From contig JADHNY010000011.1 in assembly GCA_016779265.1 (NCBI GenBank), positions 1 to 62,949 of the forward strand: a stretch of 62,949 nt of DNA, in the 5' to 3' direction. The DNA comes from Pirellulales bacterium (GTDB taxonomy: Bacteria > Planctomycetota > Planctomycetia > Pirellulales > UBA1268). Below, in pieces: positions 1 to 10,672 of the stretch; the first letter of the stretch is position 1; each line of letters opens with the position of its first letter. The notes below the pieces were generated by a model that saw only the letters and a program-made list of their open reading frames with translations, did not search any database and was not told where the DNA came from. Both the position numbers and the translations under genes were made by a program.

Positions 1-1159
1 GGATCGTGGCGATCACCACCAAGCAGGGCGTGCTGAAGGCGCGGGTCTTTGTTGACGGCAGCTACGAAGGCGACCTGATGGCTGCTGCCGACGTCGACTG
101 GACGATCGGCCGCGAGGATCGCGAGACGCATGGGAGTCGCTCGCCGGCAGGCAGTACCCCAAGGCTGTCATGCCGATCGACGGCTTTGACGACGCCGGCG
201 AGCCGCTGCCGTTGATCACCGCTGTGGAAAAAGGCGAGGAAGCCGCAGGCGATGCGAACCTGATGACCTACAGCTTCCGGCTCTGCCTGACCAGAGATCC
301 GGCCAATCGACTGCCGATGCCCGAGCCCGCCAACTACGACCCCGCTCGCTTTGAGGTCGTCCGTCGGGCCCTCGCTGCCGGGGAAACTCGCGTGGGCTTC
401 GACCTCTACCCGCTGCCCGGCAACAAGTTTGATGGCAACAACTCGATCGGCGGCCAGTTTTCCATCGGCCTCATCGGCGGCGGCACCGCGTGGCACGACG
501 CCAACGAAGCGGGCCGCGAGGCGATCTGGGAAGCCCACAAGCAGTACACGCTGGAGTTCTTCCACTTCCTCACCACCGACCCGGCCGTTCCGCCAAAGAT
601 CCGAGACCGCTTCGTCGGCCTCGGGCTCTGCCGCGATGAGTTTGAGAGCACCGATCACTTCTCTCCGGCCCTCTATGTTCGCGAGTCACGACGGCTGCAG
701 GGCATGGCGGTGATCACGCAGCAGGTGATCCTCGACGAGCCGGAGCAAGACAGCCCCATCGCCATCTCCTCCTTCCCGATCGACTCACACGACTGCCGCA
801 GGATTGCTCTCCCCGGCGGTGGTGTGGTCAACGAGGGCACGATTTTTCCCGTGCGACGAAAAAACCGGCAAGGCTACGCATACCAGGTGCCCTATGCGGC
901 GATCCTGCCCAAGCCCCAGCAGTGCGACAATCTCCTCGTGCCCGTGGCCGTCTCCTCCACGCACGTCGGCATGTCATCGCTGCGGATCGAGGGAGCCTGG
1001 ATGGCGATTGGTCAGGGAGCGGGCGTTGCCGCAGCCCTCGCTGCGAAAAGCGACGTGGCCGTGCACGCCCTTTCCTACCCGCTGCTCCGCGAGCGGCTGA
1101 TCGCCCAGGGGCAGGTGCTCACACTGCCGGCTGCGGCGAAAAGCCCGGAGGATCGCTGA
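1..1159 (+). pseudogene. FAD-dependent oxidoreductase, 5' truncated and frameshifted
   Basis: This is the C-terminal two thirds of a planctomycete-type FAD-dependent oxidoreductase (FAD_oxidored family, secreted or cytoplasmic, substrate unknown). The reading frame entering from the left edge encodes a family segment with FVDGSYEGDLMAAADV and GRED. After about position 134 the homology continues in the next frame (ESLAGRQYPKAVMPIDG) and runs to the TGA at 1157-1159. The C-terminal part has the usual LPGGGVVNEG and the GQGAGVAAALA helix of the FAD domain. One missing G in the GGG run at 132-134 explains the break. It is either a real frameshift or a sequencing error; the rest of the frame is intact, which favours an error or a very recent mutation. 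Confidence 0.8.
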
Positions 1160-1163
1160 GGGC

Positions 1164-1685
1164 CTACGCCGGCCCCATGCCCTCCATCCGCCGCCAGGCA
1201 CTCATCTGCCCCATGTGCATCATGATGTGGCCACCGCAGTAGAAGGCCTGCACAGAGCCGATCGTGGGAAAGAGTTCACGCATCCGGCCCTCCGCTGGAT
1301 TGGGCTGGTCCAACACATCGTTGGGCGTGCTGCGAAGGGCTCCTGTCACCATCCGGTAGCCCTCGCGGAAGAAGGTCACGATCTCCTCCATGCTTGGATA
1401 GAGATCTCCATCCGCATCGTCGCGGCAGACCGCATCCTTGGAGAAGGCCAGTTCAAAGCCTGCCGGGACCGTCGGCGCCGGATGCCCAATCTGCAACAGC
1501 ACTTTCGGTGCATAGAGCGAGAGATGTCCGTAGAGAAAAGCGGGATGATTCGAGCCGACTTCAACACCGCCTGGCGTCGCGAACCTGCCAAACCGGTCTG
1601 CTGGCACATCCTTCAGCAGACGTTCGGCATAGCCGAGCGAGACGCCGAGTGAATCGGCAATCGTGTTTCCAAGTGAACGTGCCAT
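1164..1685 (-). CDS. DinB-like four-helix protein
   Basis: The 173-residue product resembles DinB/DUF664-type four-helix bundle proteins, a family of putative metal-dependent enzymes, some acting as thiol transferases. Candidate metal ligands are the His in NHPAFLYGHLSLY near residue 46 and the pair in GGHIMMHMGQ near the C-terminus, spaced as in the family. I chose the ATG at 1683-1685 because GAGGAG lies about 10 bases upstream; the open frame extends 20 codons further without a ribosome site. It is convergent with the broken oxidoreductase, with a gap of 4 bases. Its substrate cannot be inferred. Confidence 0.7.
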   Translation of the reverse strand: MARSLGNTIADSLGVSLGYAERLLKDVPADRFGRFATPGGVEVGSNHPAFLYGHLSLYAPKVLLQIGHPAPTVPAGFELAFSKDAVCRDDADGDLYPSMEEIVTFFREGYRMVTGALRSTPNDVLDQPNPAEGRMRELFPTIGSVQAFYCGGHIMMHMGQMSAWRRMEGMGPA

Positions 1686-1816
1686 CGTGGGTGCTCTCCT
1701 CAACATGCAGAACAAGGCGTTTGTGCGTTCGATCTTGCCTGCCACAACCGCGCCGCAGACTCGATACGCATACGAACCGCAGAAATCCGCCGCACGGGCC
1801 GCGGCGTTTGGGCGTC

Positions 1817-2656
1817 TTACTGTGCCATGCTTTGGTAGGCGGCTGCGTATCGTTTGCCAAACTCACGCAGCGAAGCGGCGTCAAAGTGCACCAGGTCAGG
1901 GTTGGGCGTAAGCCCTGCTGAGGGCACAAATGCCGTGTGCGGCACGGTCTCTGCCAGATGACGCTGGGCGGCGTCCACCTGCCGGCGTCCATCACTCCAG
2001 GGCCGCTGTTCAAAGATGCCAAGCTGGCCCACCACAAACGGCAGTTCGGGAGCCTCAAGATCCGTGCGAAAGCGGGCCACCAAAGCCTGGAGTTTCTCCC
2101 CGTACGCTCCCGCCTTCTTTTCGTTGCTGTCGCTCTCTCCCTGGTGCCAGAGGATGCCCTTGAGTGTTCCCGCCTGCATCGCCACGCGAGCGCGGGCGAT
2201 CGCATCGTCGTAGGGATGACTCTTGGTCTGCGCGTGATAGCCCCCCGGCTCCCAGCTCGAGATGGGCGAACCACCCGCAGCGCATGGAATCAGCCCGACA
2301 GTGATGTCGGGAGATGCGTCGGCGATCGTGATCCCAAACGTTCTCCCAAGGCAGACACCTGCCACCGACTTATCAAAGTGGATCGGGTCGACCGCAGGGG
2401 CCCAGGTGTTGTCTTTGGTCAAGGTCAGCACCCGCGGATGAACCGCGCGGTCCTGCTCCTCCACGATTCCACGCCCAGCCATGTTCGACTGGCCAGCCAG
2501 TAGGAAGAGGTGAAACTGCTCCTTTGCCGGAAGCGGATCCACAGCCCACGCCATGCCACCCCACGTGGCAGCCACGAGCAGTCCGGCAACCACCGTCCGT
2601 AGTGGCCGTGCTGTTCTGTTCATCGGTGTGTTTCGCATTCCCTTCATCCCCATCAT
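1817..2656 (-). CDS. Secreted sialate O-acetylesterase-like (SASA) hydrolase
   Basis: The product of about 279 residues is an SGNH/GDSL-type carbohydrate esterase of the SASA (DUF303) family, which removes acetyl groups from sialic acid or plant polysaccharides. After a Sec signal peptide (residues about 12-38, ending AWA) comes the family signature FLLAGQSNMAGRG with the nucleophilic Ser. Later come a WHQGESDS-type block (ILWHQGESDSNE) and a C-terminal Asp/His region (NPDLVHFDAAS). Several in-frame ATGs occur within the first 12 codons; 2656, 2647 and 2623 are all possible starts. The substrate is probably an external polysaccharide, fitting the neighbouring sulfatase. Confidence 0.8.
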   Translation of the reverse strand: MMGMKGMRNTPMNRTARPLRTVVAGLLVAATWGGMAWAVDPLPAKEQFHLFLLAGQSNMAGRGIVEEQDRAVHPRVLTLTKDNTWAPAVDPIHFDKSVAGVCLGRTFGITIADASPDITVGLIPCAAGGSPISSWEPGGYHAQTKSHPYDDAIARARVAMQAGTLKGILWHQGESDSNEKKAGAYGEKLQALVARFRTDLEAPELPFVVGQLGIFEQRPWSDGRRQVDAAQRHLAETVPHTAFVPSAGLTPNPDLVHFDAASLREFGKRYAAAYQSMAQ

Positions 2657-2778
2657 TCCCTCACGTGCGACCTGCGTCTGATGGTCGTGTTCTCACGGCC
2701 TAAGCCAGACGCCGACGCAGTCTACCGACTCGTCCTCCCACGGGCAGCCGGAACGAGCCCCGTGTAGACTCTGCGGCC

Positions 2779-4272
2779 ATGAACACACCACAGTTGCTAC
2801 TCCACGCGGCCGCCGGCCTCGTCTGGCTGATCACCGCAGCGGTTCCGCTCACCGTCACGGCGGCTGAGCGACCTCACATCGTGCTTGTGATGGCGGATGA
2901 CCAAGGCTGGGGCGACATGGCCTACGCTGGCGATCCCGTGCTCCACACGCCCAACTTCGATAACGCGGCTGCCACCGGCCTGCGGTTTGATCGCTTCTAC
3001 GCCGCCGCTCCCGTCTGCTCACCAACTCGGGCGAGCGTCATGACTGGCCGAACTCCCAACCGCATGGGTGTGTTTAAGTGGGGCTATCCGATGCGACCGC
3101 AGGAGACGACGCTCGCTGAAGCGCTCAAGGCGGCCGGCTACACAACAGGGCACTTCGGCAAGTGGCACCTCGGCTCCGTGCGGTCTACCAGTCCTGCGAA
3201 CCCGGGGAAGAACGGCTTCGATCGCTGGGTCAGCGCTCCCAACTTCTACGACAACGATGCGGTGATGTCGGATCAGGGCAGGGCGGTGGCCAAGCAGGGC
3301 GAGAGTAGTGAGATCGCCGTCGACGACTGCCTCACTTGGATGCGGGATGCCCTCGAGGAAGATCTACCGATCTTTGCTGTCGTCTGGTTTGGCTCCCCCC
3401 ATAGCCCGCACCAGGCACGCGACGAAGATCGCCAGCTCTACGCTGATCAGCCAGCCAATCGCCGTGACTTTCTGGGCGAAATCACCGGGATGGACCGGGC
3501 CTTTGGAAAACTCCGCGATGCCCTGAGCGACCTTGGGATTCGCGAGAACACCATTCTCTGGTACTGCAGCGACAACGGTGGCCTCCCGAAACTCGGCAAC
3601 ACCGGCGGCTTCCGCGGCCACAAGTCACAGGTCTATGAGGGCGGGCTCCTTGTGCCGGCGATTCTGGAGTGGCCGGCGGTGATTCGTCAGCCACGCTCGA
3701 CGGAACTTCGCTGCACCACCTGTGACATCTATCCGACTCTACTCGATCTCGTGGGGCTCGATCTGGTCGGACTCGATGCTGTCGGCACGGCTCCCGGCCG
3801 CCAGCCTCCGCTCGATGGCATCAGCCTGCGGCCCCTGATCGAAGACCACTCCCCGGCAGTGCGGCCGACGCCGATCGGCTTCTGGGATCACACCGCCAAA
3901 GGCATCTCCACGCCCTCAGCAGAGTGGATGGGGCAGCTGCTCGCCGCCCAGCAGGCCGGCGGCGACCTGCCTCCCAATGAGGCCAGCGCAGCTGCAGCCG
4001 AACTGCCCAATCCCCCACATCCGCTCGACTCGTTTCCAGGCCACGCCGCCTGGCTCGACGGTGACTGGAAACTCCACCGCATCCAGTCGGCCAAGGGCAG
4101 CAGCCTGCGGCTGGAGCTCTACGATCTCGCCGCCGACCCTCAGGAAACAACCGACCTCGCCTCACAGCAGCCGGACCGTGTGGCTGAGATGCAACAACAG
4201 CTGGAAGCCTGGCTTGAGAGCGTTACCCGCAGCCTCAACGGCGAAGACTACGCTGACACCAAGGCCCCCTGA
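2779..4272 (+). CDS. Sulfatase (arylsulfatase A-like), exported
   Basis: This 497-residue type I sulfatase hydrolyses sulfate esters, most likely on algal or mucin-like glycans outside the cytoplasm. A signal peptide covers residues 1-29. The metal-binding MADDQGWGDM follows, then the CSPTRAS motif whose Cys80 would be oxidised to formylglycine, and the GKWHLGS block with the active-site Lys and His. A second metal site is seen in CSDNGG. The segment near residue 318 repeats LDLVG three times with small changes (positions about 3736-3780), an insertion I have not seen as a family feature. The RNA phosphodiesterase gene starts 9 bases downstream. Confidence 0.92.
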   Translation: MNTPQLLLHAAAGLVWLITAAVPLTVTAAERPHIVLVMADDQGWGDMAYAGDPVLHTPNFDNAAATGLRFDRFYAAAPVCSPTRASVMTGRTPNRMGVFKWGYPMRPQETTLAEALKAAGYTTGHFGKWHLGSVRSTSPANPGKNGFDRWVSAPNFYDNDAVMSDQGRAVAKQGESSEIAVDDCLTWMRDALEEDLPIFAVVWFGSPHSPHQARDEDRQLYADQPANRRDFLGEITGMDRAFGKLRDALSDLGIRENTILWYCSDNGGLPKLGNTGGFRGHKSQVYEGGLLVPAILEWPAVIRQPRSTELRCTTCDIYPTLLDLVGLDLVGLDAVGTAPGRQPPLDGISLRPLIEDHSPAVRPTPIGFWDHTAKGISTPSAEWMGQLLAAQQAGGDLPPNEASAAAAELPNPPHPLDSFPGHAAWLDGDWKLHRIQSAKGSSLRLELYDLAADPQETTDLASQQPDRVAEMQQQLEAWLESVTRSLNGEDYADTKAP

Positions 4273-4281
4273 CAGACACGC

Positions 4282-4827
4282 ATGGCCCGCACCTTTCTCG
4301 CAATCGATCTCCCCTCGTCACACCGGCAACGGCTGCGACTTGTCTGGCCTCAACCGGCAGATGGGCTGCGGCCTGCACGGGAAGACCAGCTCCACCTGAC
4401 ACTGCACTTCCTCGATGAGGTCGATGACACCCGTCTGCACACGCTGCACAAGGCCGTCGCTGCAGTCGCCTTTCAGCCGTTTCCCCTCACGATTTGTGGC
4501 GTGGGCAGGTTTCCATTGAAGGGAAAGCCGAGTGTGCTCTGGGCTGGCGTCGAGACGAGCGAACCATTGCTGCAGCTCCATGCCGACCTCGCAGAAGCCC
4601 TCGAGGCCGCCGACTTTCCCACCGAACACCGCCCCTACAGGCCACACATCACCATCGCCAGGCTCACCCCTCGCACCCCACGCAGCCTGACAGAGCGGTT
4701 TCTCGCCGATCATGCCTCGCTCACGCTGTCTTCTTTTGAGGTCAGCAGCTTTGCCATCTACGAAAGCCGCCGGTTCGAGAGCCGGTCAGAGCATCTCAAA
4801 CTCGCCACGGTCTCCTGCTCGGGATGA
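4282..4827 (+). CDS. thpR: RNA 2',3'-cyclic phosphodiesterase (2H family)
   Basis: This 181-residue 2H phosphoesterase matches bacterial ThpR/LigT, which opens 2',3'-cyclic phosphates on RNA ends. Both catalytic HxTx motifs are present: HLTLHFL near residue 38 and HITIARL near residue 121, with the usual spacing. The N-terminus RTFLAIDLP is typical, supporting the ATG at 4282. It follows the sulfatase by 9 bases and may be co-transcribed with it, but no functional link is evident. Confidence 0.88.
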   Translation: MARTFLAIDLPSSHRQRLRLVWPQPADGLRPAREDQLHLTLHFLDEVDDTRLHTLHKAVAAVAFQPFPLTICGVGRFPLKGKPSVLWAGVETSEPLLQLHADLAEALEAADFPTEHRPYRPHITIARLTPRTPRSLTERFLADHASLTLSSFEVSSFAIYESRRFESRSEHLKLATVSCSG

Positions 4828-4860
4828 CCGCCCTTTGAACGATCTGTTGGAGACATCACC

Positions 4861-5814
4861 ATGTCATCGCTGACACCCACTCGGCTTGCGTCTGCTCTCT
4901 CACGCCGTGACCTGCTCGCTGGCCTCGCTGTGGCCGCCGTGAGCGGAAGCCAGGCAACCGCTGCCGACCCGATCAAGCGACCTGGCTCACCTCGTTTCCA
5001 GTTGGGACTCGCGGCCTACGGCTTTCGCAAGTTTTTCCCATGGATGAAAGGCAAGCCCCAGCAGCCGGCAGAGGCGAGCAAGGCTCTCACGATCTCGTCG
5101 TTCATCGACCTCGCGGCTGACCTCGGCTGCGACGGTGCCGAACTGACTGCCTACTTCTTCGATCCGGCTACCAGCTCCGACGACCTGCTCGCGCTACGCC
5201 GCCAGGCCTACCTCCGCGGTGTGGCGATCTGCGGCACGGCCGTGGGCAACCGCTTCACGCTGCCTGCAGGACCGGCGCTGGACGCTGAGATCGCCGATGT
5301 GAAGACCTGGATTGACCACACGGCGATGCTCGGCAGTTCCCACCTGCGGGTGTTTGCAGGCACTGCGGCCAAGGAACTCTCCGAAGAGGAGGCCTTCCGA
5401 CAGTGCGCCGCATCGCTTGAAGTCTGCTGCGACTATGCGGCCTCCAAGGGTGTGATGCTCGGCCTTGAGAATCACGGTGGCATTGTGGCCACCGCCGACG
5501 GCCTGCTGAAACTTGTTGAAGCGGTGAAGAGTCCCTGGCTGGGGGTGAACCTTGACTCAGGCAACTTCCGCACGGCCGACCCGTACGCCGACCTTGCTCG
5601 CTGTGCCCCGTATGCGGTGAACGTGCAGTACAAGGTAGAGATTCAGCGTGGCAGCCGCGAGGCACCGAAGGAGCCCGCTGATGCAGCCCGCGTGGTCCGG
5701 ATCCTCCGCGACGCGGGCTACCAGGGATTTCTGACACTGGAGTATGAGGCAGCCGAGGATCCGTTTGAGGCCGTCCCTCGCCATCTCGACGAACTCCGCG
5801 AGGCCTGCGGCCCC

Positions 5815-5826
<12 letters not shown>
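4861..5826 (+). CDS. Tat-exported sugar phosphate isomerase/epimerase-like protein
   Basis: The 321-residue protein is a TIM-barrel (AP endonuclease 2 superfamily) member of the xylose isomerase-like group, which generally isomerises or epimerises sugars with a divalent metal. The N-terminus carries a twin-arginine signal (SRRDLLAGLAVAAV, residues 15-28) and an AxA-like cleavage site near residue 38. Barrel motifs include DGAELTAYFF, LGLENHGG with a metal-ligand Glu, and LTLEYEAAEDPFE. GGAG-like bases lie about 9 upstream of the ATG. Its last 12 bases overlap the end of ftsK on the other strand. Confidence 0.85.
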
Positions 5827-8730
<2,904 letters not shown>

Positions 8731-8882
8731 CGTACCTGCAGCCTTCCAGAGGCCGACCGTATGTGGAAAAAACCCGGCAGAGGCCTGTCATGCAGCGCCC
8801 CAGCAACTCTACCGGGCGGGCGACTACCAGGACGGCCTGATCCCCCCAGCTCTGCGGTCCGGTCGTAGCGATCATTCTGCAG

Positions 8883-8911
8883 GTGCCACTTACGGAAGTG
8901 ATACGTATAGT
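8883..8911 (+). promoter_or_regulatory. Possible sigma70-type promoter for msrA
   Basis: TATAGT at 8906-8911 with GTGCCA (4 of 6 matches to TTGACA) 17 bases upstream lies in the gap between the divergent ftsK and msrA genes. Position and spacing are suitable, but the -35 match is weak. Confidence 0.25.
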
Positions 8912-8959
8912 GGAGGGAGGTGAAATGCCGCCGACCTTAGCTCTCGGAGGAAGAAAATC

Positions 8960-9577
8960 ATGCGTTCCGTGTTTGATCAGGTGTGTGCTGGCTGCAGTGT
9001 TGGCAGCCTGGGGCCGAGCCTGCTGTTCCTGGTCATGGCAGTGGGCGGGATGCTGATGCCTCTTGGTCTCGCCTCTGCAGCGGAGCCCAAGAAGGAAACC
9101 GCCATCTTTGCGGGCGGCTGCTTCTGGGGCATGGAAAACATCATTCGTGAGATCCCCGGTGTGCTCTCCACCGAGGTTGGCTACACCGGCGGCAAGTTCC
9201 CCAATCCGACCTACCAGCAGGTCTGCACCGGACTGACAGGCCACGCGGAGGCTGTCCAGATCGTCTACGACCCCGACGTCGTCTCCTACGAAACACTCGT
9301 GGACTACTTCTTTCGGATGCACGATCCGACAACGCTCAACCGGCAGCACAACGACATTGGAACTCAGTATCGCTCAGCGATCTTCTACACGACTGACGAG
9401 CAGCGGGAGATTGCCGAAAAGGCGGTTCTGTTTCTCAATCAACAAAAGAAGTTTGCTCGTCCGATCGTGACGCAGGTAGTGAAGGCGAGCCTCTTCTACC
9501 CGGCCGAGGCCTACCACCAGGACTACCTGGTGAAGAACCCCGCCGGCTACAACTGCCACGTGTTGCGAGACTGGTGA
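8960..9577 (+). CDS. msrA: Peptide methionine sulfoxide reductase A, exported form
   Basis: The 205-residue MsrA reduces methionine-S-sulfoxide in proteins. The hallmark GGCFWGME contains the catalytic Cys54, and GYTGGKFPNPTY, GHAEAVQIVYDP and the C-terminal GYNCHVL with a resolving Cys are all present. Residues 1-41 form a Sec-type signal peptide (hydrophobic SLLFLVMAVGGMLMPLGLA, then SAA), so the enzyme probably repairs periplasmic or envelope proteins. GGAGGA lies 10 bases before the ATG. A short overlapping frame with an even stronger ribosome site begins at 8925 (see findings). Confidence 0.93.
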   Translation: MRSVFDQVCAGCSVGSLGPSLLFLVMAVGGMLMPLGLASAAEPKKETAIFAGGCFWGMENIIREIPGVLSTEVGYTGGKFPNPTYQQVCTGLTGHAEAVQIVYDPDVVSYETLVDYFFRMHDPTTLNRQHNDIGTQYRSAIFYTTDEQREIAEKAVLFLNQQKKFARPIVTQVVKASLFYPAEAYHQDYLVKNPAGYNCHVLRDW

Positions 9578-9617
9578 GTGCAAGCCGCATTGGCTCGCGT
9601 AATGCGTGGCGAATCGA

Positions 9618-10556
9618 TCAGGAGCGGCCGACGAAGTTCGGCCGCACCCGCCATCCGGCTGGGTGTGGCCTGAGGATGCCAACGAGGCTTCCCTCACGGT
9701 CGGTCGCTGCCACGACATCACCGCTGGCAGCAGTGTTGCCAACAGCGGTGTCTTTCGGACGCGGGACCACGTCGGTGGGCACGATCCCTCCGCAGGCGAT
9801 CCGCTCAATGAGTTCGCTCGAGAGCGTCGCTGTCGGGAGGTGCCGCACCGCGTCGATGGCAGGCCGCAGCCAGTGCAGTGCAGCCTGCTTCGCCTCTTCC
9901 GGCGAGGCCGCACGAAATCGCTGAAGAGGCACCGCGTCTGCCAGACGAAAAGGACCGACCTCCGTACGAACCAGGCCCGACATCACCGCCTTGGTGTTCA
10001 GAGACGCAGCGAGGTCTCGCCCCAGGGCCCGAATGTATGTGCCGCTGGAACACTCCACATCAAGCATGAGCGTCGGCCAGTCATACGCCAGCACCTGCAG
10101 GCTGTGAATGGTGACCGGCTTGGCAGTGAGTTCGACGGCACGCCCCTTCCTCGCCAAGGCATAGGCCCGCTTCCCATCGATGTGCACGGCGGAGTAGTCG
10201 CAAGGACGCTGCATGATCGACCCACGAAATGCGGCCAACGCATGCTGCACCGCCTCGGCCGAAGGCTGCGGCGGATCGGCCTCAAGCTCGACAGGCAGTT
10301 CGGTGTCATCAGATGGACTCGACCGCCCGAGAAGAAACTCGCCCTGATAGCGTTTGGGCAGGGCGTGCAGAAAGTCGACCAGGCGGGTGGCGTGCCCCAC
10401 ACAGACCACGACGACCCCCGACGCGATGGGGTCGAGCGTTCCGGCATGGCCCACCGCCTTCATTCCCAGCGCTTTGGCCACAGCATCCACAACACCGCGG
10501 CTTGAGATGCCCGCAGGCTTCTCAACGGGGAGCAGGCCTGTGTAGGGGAAACGCAT
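9618..10556 (-). CDS. truB: tRNA pseudouridine(55) synthase
   Basis: The 312-residue TruB converts U55 of tRNA T-loops to pseudouridine. It begins with TGLLPVEKPAGISS and has the catalytic motif VGHAGTLDPIASG with the essential Asp, followed by RYQGEFLLG. A C-terminal PUA-like extension is present. I chose the ATG at 10554-10556, because the family N-terminus FPYTGLLPVEKP starts there and the 34 upstream codons show no homology. It is divergent from the kinase gene, sharing a 116-base upstream region. Confidence 0.93.
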   Translation of the reverse strand: MRFPYTGLLPVEKPAGISSRGVVDAVAKALGMKAVGHAGTLDPIASGVVVVCVGHATRLVDFLHALPKRYQGEFLLGRSSPSDDTELPVELEADPPQPSAEAVQHALAAFRGSIMQRPCDYSAVHIDGKRAYALARKGRAVELTAKPVTIHSLQVLAYDWPTLMLDVECSSGTYIRALGRDLAASLNTKAVMSGLVRTEVGPFRLADAVPLQRFRAASPEEAKQAALHWLRPAIDAVRHLPTATLSSELIERIACGGIVPTDVVPRPKDTAVGNTAASGDVVAATDREGSLVGILRPHPAGWRVRPNFVGRS

Positions 10557-10672
10557 GGGAAAGGCTCGCTCAGATATGGCAGGCGGAGGGATGAGGAGGG
10601 CGGAAGTGCTCGCAGAGAGTACCCTAGAGGGGTTAGAGGACAAGCCGCGCCCCCTCACCGCGACATCGAGCC

